A stretch of DNA of 64,000 nt from Endozoicomonas montiporae CL-33 (GTDB lineage Bacteria > Pseudomonadota > Gammaproteobacteria > Pseudomonadales > Endozoicomonadaceae). Where the stretch lies: positions 4,229,215-4,293,214 of the forward strand of contig NZ_CP013251.1 in the NCBI RefSeq assembly GCF_001583435.1, given 5' to 3'. The first letter of the stretch is position 1. Each line of letters starts with the position of its first letter. Position numbers and translations under genes: made by a program. Of this stretch, positions 18,136 to 26,889 are shown piece after piece. A model generated the notes under the pieces. The model did no database searches, was not told the origin of the DNA, and worked only from the letters and a program-made list of their open reading frames with translations.

Positions 18136-18164
18136 ATTATCAGTATTTCACAGTATTCTGTCAA
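18136..18164 (-). promoter_or_regulatory. Sigma-70 promoter for the Met1-Gln1 tRNA unit
   Basis: Read on the minus strand, TTGACA (18159-18164) and GATAAT (18136-18141) are separated by exactly 17 bases. Transcription would begin shortly before the tRNA-Met 5' end at 18119. The promoter lies downstream of the terminator at 18222-18252, so this unit is independently transcribed. Confidence 0.75.
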
Positions 18165-18221
18165 CTGTTATATCGTTGAGTTTTATATGAAAATCCTCAA
18201 CCACCCGCTGAACAGAACGAA

Positions 18222-18252
18222 AAAAGCCTGCTTAGTGATTAAGCAGGCTTTT
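18222..18252 (-). terminator. Terminator after the Met3-Gln3-Met2-Gln2 tRNA unit
   Basis: Arms AAAAGCCTGCTTA and TAAGCAGGCTTTT pair perfectly around a 5-base loop just downstream (minus strand) of tRNA-Gln copy 2. Its GCCTGC core is the same as that of the terminator after Gln copy 1. Confidence 0.8.
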
Positions 18253-18260
18253 AAGAAAAA

Positions 18261-18335
18261 TGGCTGGGGTAGCAGGATTCGAACCTGCGCATGACGGGAT
18301 CAAAACCCGTTGCCTTACCGCTTGGCGATACCCCA
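18261..18335 (-). tRNA. tRNA-Gln (UUG), copy 2
   Basis: It is identical in sequence to copy 1, including the encoded CCA. The spacer between this gene and tRNA-Met copy 2 is almost the same as the spacer in the first pair, which points to recent duplication. Confidence 0.97.
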
Positions 18336-18375
18336 ACGATGTCTTTATGACAATCAGGTCACGAAGACGGAATGA

Positions 18376-18452
18376 TGGTAGCTAGGGGCAGATTCGAACT
18401 GCCGACCCCAGCATTATGAGTGCTGTGCTCTAACCAACTGAGCTACCTAGCC
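18376..18452 (-). tRNA. tRNA-Met (CAU), elongator type, copy 2
   Basis: It is identical to copy 1 across 77 bases, with CAU anticodon and encoded CCA. Confidence 0.95.
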
Positions 18453-18495
18453 ATCAAACTCTGCTGACCACCTGTGAAAAGGTATTGGTCAAATA

Positions 18496-18570
18496 TGGCT
18501 GGGGTAGCAGGATTCGAACCTGCGCATGACGGGATCAAAACCCGTTGCCTTACCGCTTGGCGATACCCCA
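18496..18570 (-). tRNA. tRNA-Gln (UUG), copy 3
   Basis: It is identical to the other Gln copies. It is separated by 43 bases from tRNA-Met copy 2 with no terminator between, so copies 3 and 2 should share a transcript. Confidence 0.97.
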
Positions 18571-18647
18571 ACAGATGTCTTCAGGACGATTTGGAAGTTA
18601 CCATCACTTCAATCAATGTCAACCAGTGATCTGGTGTTTGACTGAAA

Positions 18648-18724
18648 TGGTAGCTAGGGGCAGATTCGAACTGCCGACCCCAGCATTATGAGTGCTGTGC
18701 TCTAACCAACTGAGCTACCTAGCC
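18648..18724 (-). tRNA. tRNA-Met (CAU), elongator type, copy 3
   Basis: It is identical to the other Met copies and is the first gene of the longer tRNA transcript. Confidence 0.95.
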
Positions 18725-18739
18725 CAAAAGACGAAGCGC

Positions 18740-18768
18740 ATTTTCGGGATTTATGCTTTGTCTGTCAA
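18740..18768 (-). promoter_or_regulatory. Sigma-70 promoter for the tRNA array
   Basis: On the minus strand TTGACA (18763-18768) and GAAAAT (18740-18745) are 17 bases apart. The -10 is followed by GCGC, a GC-rich discriminator typical of growth-rate and stringently controlled stable-RNA promoters. Confidence 0.6.
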
Positions 18769-18838
18769 CCACTTGGACTGCTTTTTCAGCAAATACCTAC
18801 AGATAGTCAGACATTACAGACATTTTTTACACAGGTGG

Positions 18839-18886
18839 AACACGCACAAGCCCTCCTTCCAGAATGGCGAAAAGCTTGTGCGTGTT
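18839..18886. terminator. Hairpin between the Tsx-like gene and the tRNA array
   Basis: The perfect 13-bp arms AACACGCACAAGC / GCTTGTGCGTGTT enclose a 22-base loop. It lies 31 bases after the Tsx-like stop codon on the minus strand and would insulate the tRNA promoter from read-through, although the T-run is on the plus-strand side. Confidence 0.55.
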
Positions 18887-18916
18887 TTATAGGATTTCAA
18901 CAGAAGCTATTCAGGA

Positions 18917-19699
18917 TCAGAAGTTGTACTTCAGTGAGTAAATTACACCATCCTGATTTTCTGCATAGCCAAGCTTGTCACTGGCATAGCGATACTGCAA
19001 ACCGGCAGTGATGCTGTCAGTGGCATGCCACCACAGCTCCAACGCACCGTTATGGCCTGTTTTCTCTGACTTATTATTAACACGTAAATACTCTTTATCC
19101 CGACTGAATTCCGTTTCATGCCAGTTAAACAGAGTGAACTTCTGATTTATTGCACTGAAATCGTAGCTGGCTGTCCAACCCAGAACATAACCGTTACTGC
19201 CGTTGAAATAAGTAGACTGTGCATGATGAGCCGCCAGGAAGGGCTTGAAGAAGAAATTTCTGCCTACAAGGTTATAACCAAAACCGTAGAAGCGGTTTTG
19301 TTCATCAAATTTTTGGCCACTGATATCAAAGATCTGGCCAAACAGGTTAAAACCGGTATCCCCAATATTGACGCGTGCGTTACCTTTCATAGCAACACGA
19401 CGACCATCGTTTACCCTTCCGTCTTCATGACGAGCTCTTACAGTTCGTCCACTACTTTTTGTGGGGTTTTCAAGATCAAGGAAGCCGTAAAGTTCACCCC
19501 AGGAATAGCCAGAACCCCCTTCCAGCCTGATGTAGGTAAAATCACGTTGCTCGGTTTTATTCTCTGTGCTTTTTGTCCAGTCCAAATGGTTCAACTGTAT
19601 ATTGCTAAAGCCATACAGGTATTCAGCATTTACAGAAGTTGACAACATGCCTGCGGGCAGAGCTGTAACCGCAAGAGCAGCAGCGCGTATTGGTTTCAT
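18917..19699 (-). CDS. Tsx/OmpK-like outer-membrane nucleoside channel
   Basis: The 260-residue product has a signal peptide (MKPIRAAALAVTALPAGML, cut after VNA), alternating beta-strands throughout and a C-terminal Phe (SLKYNF), as expected for an outer-membrane barrel. N-terminal features such as YGFSNIQLNHLDW and the region YGFLDLENP agree with the nucleoside-specific channel Tsx/OmpK family (Pfam Channel_Tsx). It would let nucleosides or similar small solutes through the outer membrane. CGGAG lies about 8 bases before the start. The exact substrate is inferred from the family only. Confidence 0.8.
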   Translation of the reverse strand: MKPIRAAALAVTALPAGMLSTSVNAEYLYGFSNIQLNHLDWTKSTENKTEQRDFTYIRLEGGSGYSWGELYGFLDLENPTKSSGRTVRARHEDGRVNDGRRVAMKGNARVNIGDTGFNLFGQIFDISGQKFDEQNRFYGFGYNLVGRNFFFKPFLAAHHAQSTYFNGSNGYVLGWTASYDFSAINQKFTLFNWHETEFSRDKEYLRVNNKSEKTGHNGALELWWHATDSITAGLQYRYASDKLGYAENQDGVIYSLKYNF

Positions 19700-20008
19700 T
19701 TACACGACTCCGGCTTTAATAATAATTATTTGAAATGATTGTTATAAGATCTGTGTTTGTGGAGAGTCTTTTTGATCGAACCAGTCCTTGCCGCTAGAAA
19801 GCTGACTGAAGTCTGGCTGATTGGAATAATAATGGATTACTTTGCTAGTTTTTCTGCGCCAGACCAACAAACGTAATCAAATGCTCCCATTGATTAACAG
19901 CAGTTTATTTAACAAATAAATTCCTCCGTTCACCCCTTCGCCTATCAAACAGTCAATATCAGGCTATATTTGCCCATAGCGTTAATAACCTGCAGGAAGT
20001 CATCTGCC
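19700..20008. other. Divergent intergenic region between the Tsx-like and oxidase genes
   Basis: The 309 bases are AT-rich near the Tsx-like start and include the 13-bp palindrome AATAATAATTATT (19718-19730), which could be a regulator site. No regulator can be named. No ORF with a good start is visible. Confidence 0.35.
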
Positions 20009-21124
20009 GTGCTGTCTTTCAATACACGCCTTACACCGGTCGATCTCAGCTCCCTGACTCCGGACTCTCTTAATGCCAACACAATCCCTGATGGTCTGGC
20101 AGGCATTGATATAGGCATACGCCCCTGCCGCCGAAGCGGGCCCAACCTGTCAGCCTGTGAAACCGGTCGTCAGCTGATTATTCATAATTACGGACATGGT
20201 GGTGCGGGATGGTCACTGAGCCATGGCAGTGTTTTGCACGCCCTGTCCCTGTTTGAAGCCAGAAAGTGCAACAAGCAAGCTCCTGTTACGATTGTGGGAG
20301 CCGGGGTGATGGGTCTGCTCACCAGTCTCTATCTGCACGAACGCGGTTATCGAAATTTGGAAATCGTTGCCAGCGAATTCGAAGGCATCACGTCCTGTCG
20401 CTCAACGGGTTATTACGCCCCTCTGGCAATGAGCCTGAACAATGAGAAACAGCAGGCATTTATTAATGACATAGGCTTTAAAACATTCTCGACATTTCAG
20501 GCTATCGAACAGGGTGAACATCCTTTATTCAAACGTGGCATCAGTCCGGTGCACGTTTATGCCGGAGTGGGAGGGTATTCAGAAAGCATACTGGACACTG
20601 AAACCGGGCTTGAACCTTATGTAGAACAAGGACTGCTGCCTGAACCTGTACTGGGCGAGATAGATTTCGGCAACGGTCAGAAACATATAATGCGCCGCTT
20701 TCAGACCTACTTTATGAACACGCCGGGCATTATGGAAGAGCTGAACGAGCTACTGGATCAAAAAGGCATTCGTCGTACACAGAAAACCGTCCATGACTTC
20801 GGTGAACTGAAAAGCGATATCGTTTTTAACTGTTCCGGCATTGGTGGGCAACAACTGAACCACGACAACAACGTTCATCCTAACCTGGGTATTTTATTAC
20901 TGTTAAAACAACCCGACATGGGTGCACTGCACTATATCATTTACACCCGCTATCGCAGCCCGCTGTCTGACTCTGATCATGATAACTACATCTATTTTAT
21001 GCCCAGAGGTAATGGTTTACTGGGAGCCACGTTTATTCCCAACAACGACGGCACCGATGAAGCTGAAAACCTGAAGCAAATCCACCGTATCGTATTTGAG
21101 AACAAAGCTTTCTTTGGTACATAA
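20009..21124 (+). CDS. D-amino-acid-oxidase-like FAD enzyme with apparently permuted segment order
   Basis: GTG 20009 has AGGAAG nine bases upstream; a TTG at 19970 is less convincing. The 371-residue product contains all recognisable DAAO-family segments in an unusual order. The usual C-terminal segment comes first: GIRPCRRSGPNLS (residues about 36-48) and HNYGHGGAGWSLSHG (59-73). The normal N-terminal Rossmann motif VTIVGAGVMGLLTSLYLHERGY follows (about 93-114), then the substrate domain. The chain stops after a stretch (NGLLGATFI...RIVFENKAFFGT) that in ordinary family members leads into the R-P-x-R segment. It should oxidise a D-amino acid or similar amine with FAD. A decayed copy lies at 23551-23728 next to a sodium/solute symporter. 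A simple artefact is less likely because that copy ends at the same codon. Confidence 0.7.
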   Translation: MLSFNTRLTPVDLSSLTPDSLNANTIPDGLAGIDIGIRPCRRSGPNLSACETGRQLIIHNYGHGGAGWSLSHGSVLHALSLFEARKCNKQAPVTIVGAGVMGLLTSLYLHERGYRNLEIVASEFEGITSCRSTGYYAPLAMSLNNEKQQAFINDIGFKTFSTFQAIEQGEHPLFKRGISPVHVYAGVGGYSESILDTETGLEPYVEQGLLPEPVLGEIDFGNGQKHIMRRFQTYFMNTPGIMEELNELLDQKGIRRTQKTVHDFGELKSDIVFNCSGIGGQQLNHDNNVHPNLGILLLLKQPDMGALHYIIYTRYRSPLSDSDHDNYIYFMPRGNGLLGATFIPNNDGTDEAENLKQIHRIVFENKAFFGT

Positions 21125-21169
21125 GTGGTAACGGTACTCGAGGTATCCGGCCAGCTAATATTGAGCGAA

Positions 21170-21193
21170 TAATGCCACAGTTCAGTGGCATTA
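21170..21193 (+). terminator. Hairpin after the oxidase gene
   Basis: The perfect stem TAATGCCAC / GTGGCATTA encloses loop AGTTCA, 46 bases after the stop. There is no strong T-run. Confidence 0.45.
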
Positions 21194-21373
21194 ATTCTGT
21201 GCTTTGGTGACGAGAACCACACTCAATTACAACCTATGCTCACTCGTCATTACTGTTGACTGGAAGCTGAAAGCTTCAACATTTAGAGAATCCAGATTGC
21301 TTATTTACAATGATGCTCAGCTTAATCCTTCTGCTTATAGATTTTCTAAATCTCACTTACACGAGACAATAGT

Positions 21374-23167
21374 TTATAAAGATTCCCTAATCTTCATTAG
21401 CATGAGTTCTTTTATCATAGGGTCCTGAATCAAATAAATTAACTCACCAACATCAATACTTTGAAGATAAATATCCTTCTTAATATGACGAAATACAAGT
21501 TTTGCCGCAGGAACATCCCGTTCAAAACCAACTTTACTTTTAATGTCTTTGATGAAAACATCCACATCACGCTGGGATACAATATCATCTACATAAGCAC
21601 TATACTTCCAAGCTGGATGATCAGGCTGAAGAGCAAGCCAGACAACATCTGCCAATGCTTCAGTATTATTATGCTTTTTAATAATCGAACCATTCACTTT
21701 TTTAATTAATGTTTCATCAAACCCAAACCGATTTAATGCAAGGGCTTTTTTTCTGGGGGCATAGCGATTCTGAAAAAAATCTTCCAGAGCAGTACCTTTC
21801 CAATGCTCTCTAAGATCATCATTTACAGCTTGCTGAAAACTTCTCCATTCATAAAACGGCACTTTATTCATACTAATCGCTTTTACCAGACTGAGATTAC
21901 CCGCAACAAGCATTAACGAATGTGAATAAAACAGTAAAGCATCATACTCTTCCTGACTCGGAATAGCCCCGGGCTTAACTATGGTAATTGTCTTTCCACC
22001 AAAAACATCAGGTACATAGATTGTTTGACAATTATCTTTTGAGACATAACGTACTACACCAAAACCAAGATCTTTAAACAGTTGAGTATATTGCGGATTG
22101 CGAACATCATCCTCACTGACATTAATGACCATTACAGGTTCGGATTGATCCATCTCAGTAATAATTGTCAGAAATTCTTTTAAGAAAGCAAATTCGTGAT
22201 GATAAGATACATAGTATGGTTTAGCCTTAATAGCTTGCAGTTGGGTTGAAAAATCTCCATACCCTGCCAACGCTTCTCCAAGCCAGGGTTTGCTAATAAA
22301 AAGCCGCCTTAAACCCTGACTCAGTGCAGTTTTCTCAATATCACTATGTCTTTCATACTCAGCGACTTTGTTAATAACATCCGAGTTAAAAGGCATCCCT
22401 ACATATCTTTCCCCAAGACCGAAAACAAGTGACTGCGATTCATCTGAAAAGCAGCTATTTTTTTCTTCACACCGCCTTAGCCCCTCCAATTCTTCTTCTA
22501 CTTCCTCTTCGTCGCCATCACGACTGACTATGCGAGCACTACCTTGTGAATCAGCAGACACTGATTTCCAATAAGCTGCCATGTTACTCAAATGAAATTC
22601 TCCCTGCTCATATGCCGGCTTATCTGGAGCAGGATAGTCAGAATAGTACTGAATAAACAATGATGAATTATTAAAATTCGGACTTAGGCCGAAATCTTCC
22701 GACAGAAACAGAACCAGTCCACTGTCATCAAGAGCATCAACAGGCCGACATATATCTTTATTGTATTCTTGATCATCCATCAACCAACGGATAGGTAAAT
22801 TTTTGGTCTCTTCGAAGTATTTGTAAAACTTCTGCTTTTGTTGTTCGTCAGTTTTTACTGCTAATTCGATAGAGGCATCATCAAGCTCTCTAACTTTTCG
22901 TAATTCTTTATAAGCCTCCAAAAGGTAAGAGAAATCGCCCATATCTTCTTCAGCCACGGTAGCCAGTGTAATTTTTTTTACAACCGAGGAATTCATATCG
23001 GGTGCTTTATTAAGAATCAAAAACCACTTAGCGATTGGATGCTCAAGATTAACTTCTCTTTTTTCCAGCTCGGAGGCAAGGCATAGATCTACAAAAGATA
23101 TTAATATTAAAAACAAACATGTATATGAATTTTTTTTAAAATCTATTAAGAATTTTATACTCTTCAT
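21374..23167 (-). CDS. Large secreted protein of unknown function, possibly glycosyltransferase-like
   Basis: ATG 23167 is preded by AGGAG and gives a signal peptide (MKSIKFLIDFKKNSYTCLFLILISF is split by a basic N-region, with a cut near CLA). The 597-residue product is acidic and has no family I can name. The C-terminal half looks like a GT-B fold: alternating strands such as VMVINVSEDDV and ITIVKPGAIPS, then SHSLMLVAGNLSLVKAISM followed by NKVPFYEW, which resembles the sugar-nucleotide-site pattern of GT-B enzymes. A signal peptide on such an enzyme is unusual. Lower GC than neighbouring genes suggests acquired or fast-evolving DNA. A secreted effector is an alternative reading that the sequence cannot settle. 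Confidence 0.6.
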   Translation of the reverse strand: MKSIKFLIDFKKNSYTCLFLILISFVDLCLASELEKREVNLEHPIAKWFLILNKAPDMNSSVVKKITLATVAEEDMGDFSYLLEAYKELRKVRELDDASIELAVKTDEQQKQKFYKYFEETKNLPIRWLMDDQEYNKDICRPVDALDDSGLVLFLSEDFGLSPNFNNSSLFIQYYSDYPAPDKPAYEQGEFHLSNMAAYWKSVSADSQGSARIVSRDGDEEEVEEELEGLRRCEEKNSCFSDESQSLVFGLGERYVGMPFNSDVINKVAEYERHSDIEKTALSQGLRRLFISKPWLGEALAGYGDFSTQLQAIKAKPYYVSYHHEFAFLKEFLTIITEMDQSEPVMVINVSEDDVRNPQYTQLFKDLGFGVVRYVSKDNCQTIYVPDVFGGKTITIVKPGAIPSQEEYDALLFYSHSLMLVAGNLSLVKAISMNKVPFYEWRSFQQAVNDDLREHWKGTALEDFFQNRYAPRKKALALNRFGFDETLIKKVNGSIIKKHNNTEALADVVWLALQPDHPAWKYSAYVDDIVSQRDVDVFIKDIKSKVGFERDVPAAKLVFRHIKKDIYLQSIDVGELIYLIQDPMIKELMLMKIRESL

Positions 23168-23550
23168 TATGATACTCCTGCAATTCCTTTCGTATATCAA
23201 GTCCCATAATCACAACATCTCGCATACGTTTTTTAGACCATAAATCTAATACACCTATCCAAGCCAAGGTCAGTATCACTAACCTATTGGTTTGAATTTT
23301 ATTGATACTTTTCAATCTATGTTCCACCTGACAAATAACAGATTATAAAAAACAACAGGAATCGCATTATGGGCAGATCTAATTCATCAATTTTTTCAAC
23401 AGGTCACCTACAACATATCTGGTATACCTACCCTGACAACCACGTGGAGAAAATTATTTCACAAGAACGCAACAATTATGGAAGGGTAGCCACTATACAG
23501 TCAGCAAGACAGGCGCCCACAGGCCATCTTCACGGTTAACATCGATGGCA
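23168..23550. other. Intergenic stretch upstream of the secreted-protein gene
   Basis: It is AT-rich with no convincing gene. It probably holds the promoter of the minus-strand secreted-protein gene. Its right part may contain further, now unrecognisable, sequence from the decayed oxidase copy that begins at about 23551. Confidence 0.35.
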
Positions 23551-23728
23551 GCAGAAAAGACAGTTTCTGAAGTTGTGAAAAACCTGACAACTGCAGTTGC
23601 ATTGATGGAAATGCAACTGAACCACAAGAACAACGTTCATCCAAATCTGAGGGGTTATTACTGTTAAAAACAGCCCAGTATGAATGCACTGCATTATGCT
23701 TGAGAACAAAGCCTTTTTCGGTACATAA
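23551..23728 (+). pseudogene. Decayed second copy of the permuted oxidase (3' part)
   Basis: The stretch aligns with 20785-21124 of the intact oxidase gene. Shared blocks include CAACTGAACCAC, ACAACGTTCATCC, TTATTACTGTTAAAA and GCACTGCA, then after a deletion of roughly 160 bases GAGAACAAAGC and the final GGTACATAA. Frameshifts and in-frame stops are present. The same terminal codons and stop are kept, so this copy derives from a gene with the same 3' boundary as the intact one. Its last 35 bases are used in antisense as the 3' end of the symporter gene. Confidence 0.8.
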
Positions 23729-25085
23729 ACAACGCCAGATAACACAGGAAGCTGGCCGTCATACCACAAAGCATGGCGCCAGCAGCCAGCGCCTCATCGT
23801 GAACGTACCACTTCCACAGAAACACGCCAAGCAACCCGCTGACAAATGGCATATAAAAGAAACTTCTTGGATTATTATGAAAAAACAGGGCAAACATCAT
23901 GGGTGGAAACAAGGTAGGCGCCCAGATTTCAAAGCTGTTCACCAGCAAATCAAGAATGTCATCAGCCTGACAGGCAATGATCATTGCACCAACACCAATA
24001 ACCAGCGTTGCCAGACGACCATACTTCAACAACTGCTGGTCACTGATACCAGCCGCGAGCGGTGCCAGCACATCATTGGAAAAGGCTACTGCGGCCGAGT
24101 TCAGGTAACTGTCGCAGGACGACATCACCGCCGCCAGCAAACCCACCAACAACACCATACTTAACCAGCCAGGCATGCGCTCCAGCAAAATGGTAAAGGT
24201 GTCACGAGGGAGCTGGTTAGCGTCCAGAAGATGGGCAACAGTTCCTAGCGCACCACTAAGCAGCACCACAAATGAAACGATCAGTGCTGTGACATAAACC
24301 GCCGTTCGGGCCTGACTGACACTTCTGGACATTGTGACCCTCTGGATAGAAATAGGAATCAGCGCATCACCCAGAAAGAACACCATAAACAGCAGCCCCA
24401 TTCCCAGAAGGGAAGTATTGCCATCTATCAAGCTGTGAAGATTATCAATATTGTGATCATAAAATGGCTGCCAGCCACCTGTCAGGTGCACACCCCAGAC
24501 AACCACCGCCAGCATGGCACTCAATAACAGAACTGCCTGAATAATATCGGTAATCACCACTGAGCGGACACCACCCAGACAGCTATAGAGAATGACCGTC
24601 ACACTCAACAGCATTGCCGCCGCAAAGTGCCAGTCAGCGGGAAGCAACATGGCAGAGACTCTCTGCATCGCTACCACCTGTGCGCTGACAATTCCCATAC
24701 AGAACAGCAACCAGAGCACTCCGGCAATTAAACGCACATCCCGGCCACCAAATGCTTTACCCAGTATTTCACCGGACGACAAACAGTCTCGCCATTTGAA
24801 TATCCGCGGAACCAGCCAGCCCGACAGGATCAGCTGAAACGTAAAACCCATGCAGGCAATGGTATAAAACCAGCCAGAAGCATAAGACTTTTCCGCTGCT
24901 CCCATTAAGAGCCCGGCTCCAACACCACTGGCCAACAAGGTGCAATAAATCGCAAACGAGCCAAATGCATTTCGATCCAGAGCAAACACCGAAAATTGAT
25001 TGACCGTTTTTAAATGCCGCACGCCGTAAATTAAAAATGCTATCGAAATGAAGATGATAAACAACAGTTCCATTCCAAAACCCAT
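23694..25085 (-). CDS. Sodium/solute symporter (SSS family)
   Basis: The 463-residue product has about twelve to thirteen hydrophobic segments and follows the sodium:solute symporter plan: an opening helix, then YCTLLASGVGAGLLMGAAEKSY, and a central LGGVRSVVITDIIQAVLLL segment typical of this family (compare proline and pantothenate symporters). It would import an organic solute with Na+. Its last codons overlap, in antisense, the end of the decayed oxidase copy, so its natural C-terminus may have been convergent with that gene. An enzyme for amino-acid oxidation next to an uptake protein suggests a shared substrate (inference). A second ATG at 25073 is an alternative start. Confidence 0.88.
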   Translation of the reverse strand: MGFGMELLFIIFISIAFLIYGVRHLKTVNQFSVFALDRNAFGSFAIYCTLLASGVGAGLLMGAAEKSYASGWFYTIACMGFTFQLILSGWLVPRIFKWRDCLSSGEILGKAFGGRDVRLIAGVLWLLFCMGIVSAQVVAMQRVSAMLLPADWHFAAAMLLSVTVILYSCLGGVRSVVITDIIQAVLLLSAMLAVVVWGVHLTGGWQPFYDHNIDNLHSLIDGNTSLLGMGLLFMVFFLGDALIPISIQRVTMSRSVSQARTAVYVTALIVSFVVLLSGALGTVAHLLDANQLPRDTFTILLERMPGWLSMVLLVGLLAAVMSSCDSYLNSAAVAFSNDVLAPLAAGISDQQLLKYGRLATLVIGVGAMIIACQADDILDLLVNSFEIWAPTLFPPMMFALFFHNNPRSFFYMPFVSGLLGVFLWKWYVHDEALAAGAMLCGMTASFLCYLALFMYRKRLCSQA

Positions 25086-25397
25086 TCTGTTTCATTTTGT
25101 TTGAAGCTGTTATTTATAGCCGATCAAATCATTTTTTTTCATTTAAAACCAAATTAACCCAATGACCACGGCACAGGACTTGCTTAATTAAACAGCCACT
25201 GAATATTTAATCATCAATCAAAAGGAGCATGCGAATTATCACTAAGCCAACAAAAAATTATGCTTTGACACAAAGCCTGAATATTCAAGTATCATACTGG
25301 AGTTTCCTGTTTTTTCTGTACTTCGGGGACCCGATTTGGGGAAGTGCAGCCAACCAACAGGCAACACTTGTCTGACTTGCTCGATAGGGGATTTTTA
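25086..25397. other. Upstream region and leader of the CBM48 gene
   Basis: A TTGACA at 25265-25270 and TATCAT at 25290-25295 could be a promoter, but the spacing (19) is long. A possible leader hairpin (CTGTACTTC / GAAGTGCAG, 25316-25349) lies before the start codon. The rest is AT-rich with no gene visible. Confidence 0.35.
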
Positions 25398-25700
25398 ATG
25401 CTAAAAAAGAAGTTTTTTAAAACAAAAAGCGAAGCTGAAGTTACTTTTGAGTTCTCCAGAGATGACATTAAATCCGTGGAGCTCGCCGGTGAATTCAACG
25501 AGTGGCACCCACGAAAAATGAACTATGTCAAAAAGGACAAGGTATTCCGTACCAAAGTCCGCCTGCCAAAAGATTCCACCTTCCGTTTCAAATACTTGCT
25601 GGATGGTGAAACCTGGGAAAACGACTACAAGGCGGATGCTTATGTACCGAATACCTTTGGTACCGAGGACAGCGTGGTAACCACCCGGAAGAGTGCCTGA
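25398..25700 (+). CDS. Small isolated CBM48 (glycogen-binding, isoamylase N-terminal) domain protein
   Basis: ATG 25398 is preceded by AGGGG at good spacing; a longer frame from 25344 lacks such a site. The 100-residue product is a single early-set domain: strand VTFEFSRDDIKSVELAGEFNEW, then FRTKVRLPKDSTFRFKYLLDG and WENDYKADAYVPNTFG. The G-(E/D)-F-N-x-W and F-K-Y-x-x-D-G motifs are diagnostic of CBM48 domains found in glycogen-branching and debranching enzymes and AMPK beta subunits. Here it stands alone, so it may bind glycogen or a partner. Its precise role is unknown. Confidence 0.85.
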   Translation: MLKKKFFKTKSEAEVTFEFSRDDIKSVELAGEFNEWHPRKMNYVKKDKVFRTKVRLPKDSTFRFKYLLDGETWENDYKADAYVPNTFGTEDSVVTTRKSA

Positions 25701-25734
25701 CCGGACACAATATCTGGTTAACCTGCCTATGGCA

Positions 25735-25759
25735 AAAGAGTCAGCACTGCTGACTCTTT
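25735..25759. terminator. Terminator between the CBM48 gene and ychF
   Basis: AAAGAGTCAGCA / TGCTGACTCTTT form a near-perfect stem with CTCTTT downstream. It lies between convergent genes and probably serves both. Confidence 0.75.
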
Positions 25760-25797
25760 CTCTTTAAAACGTTTTAACCTTCAAAACGATAGCCGTT

Positions 25798-26889
25798 TTA
25801 AACGTTAAAACGGAAATGCATGACATCGCCGTCTTTAACGATGTACTCTTTACCTTCCAGACGCAGACGACCCGCTTCCTTTGCTCCCTGCTCACCATTG
25901 TACTCGATAAAATCGTCGTAAGAGGTGACTTCAGCACGGATAAAACCACGCTCAAAATCGGTGTGGATCACACCCGCCGCCTGAGGTGCAGTAGCGCCTA
26001 CTTTAACCGTCCATGCACGCACTTCTTTCACACCGGCCGTGAAGTAAGTCTGCAGATTCAGCAGCTCGTAACCTGCACGAATGACGCGATCCAGCCCCGG
26101 CTCTTCCATACCAAGATCCTGCAGGAACTCATCGCGCTCATCGTCTTCCAGCTCGGAAATTTCGGCTTCCAGCTTGTTGCACACAGGTACAACTACTGCA
26201 CCTTCCTGTTCAGCGATTTCGCGTACTTTATCCAGATAAGGGTTATCTTCAAAACCGTCTTCATCGACATTGGCAATGTACATGGTCGGCTTGGTGGTCA
26301 ACAGGTGGAACATGCGCGCCAGAGCTTTTTCATTATCATCCAGCGTCAGGGAGCGAACCGGAAGACCTTCTTCCAGATGCGGAATCAGCTTTTCCAGCAG
26401 GGCTTTCTGGGCAACGGCTTCTTTGTCTCCACTCTTGGCAACGCGAACAACACGCTGATGTTGCTTCTCGCAGCTCTCCAGATCCGCCATGGCCAGCTCG
26501 ATGTTAATGATACCGATGTCCGCTTCCGGATCGACCTTGTTAGACACGTGAATAACGTTATCGTTTTCAAAGCAGCGAACCACATGGGCAATAGCATCGG
26601 TTTCACGGATGTTAGCAAGGAACTTGTTGCCCAGACCTTCACCCTTGGAAGCACCTTCAACCAGACCAGCGATATCAACAAATTCCATGGTGGTTGGCAA
26701 CACTCGCTCCGGGCTGACAATCGCTGCCAGTTTATCCAGACGAGGATCAGGCATAGCTACCACACCCGCATTGGGTTCAATGGTACAGAACGGGAAATTT
26801 TCGGCGTCAATGCCCGCCTTGGTCAGAGCATTGAACAGGGTGGACTTTCCGACGTTGGGGAGACCAACGATGCCGCATCTAAAACCCAT
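25798..26889 (-). CDS. ychF: YchF/OLA1-type redox-regulated ATPase
   Basis: The 363-residue length is exactly that of the family. The N-terminus carries the P-loop [18 protein letters not shown], followed by the switch region and [29 protein letters not shown]. The C-terminal TGS domain ends with [17 protein letters not shown] and [17 protein letters not shown]. YchF is a universally conserved P-loop NTPase that prefers ATP, binds ribosomes and affects stress responses. It normally sits next to pth; here a ligase gene on the opposite strand lies between them. Confidence 0.97.
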   Translation of the reverse strand: MGFRCGIVGLPNVGKSTLFNALTKAGIDAENFPFCTIEPNAGVVAMPDPRLDKLAAIVSPERVLPTTMEFVDIAGLVEGASKGEGLGNKFLANIRETDAIAHVVRCFENDNVIHVSNKVDPEADIGIINIELAMADLESCEKQHQRVVRVAKSGDKEAVAQKALLEKLIPHLEEGLPVRSLTLDDNEKALARMFHLLTTKPTMYIANVDEDGFEDNPYLDKVREIAEQEGAVVVPVCNKLEAEISELEDDERDEFLQDLGMEEPGLDRVIRAGYELLNLQTYFTAGVKEVRAWTVKVGATAPQAAGVIHTDFERGFIRAEVTSYDDFIEYNGEQGAKEAGRLRLEGKEYIVKDGDVMHFRFNV

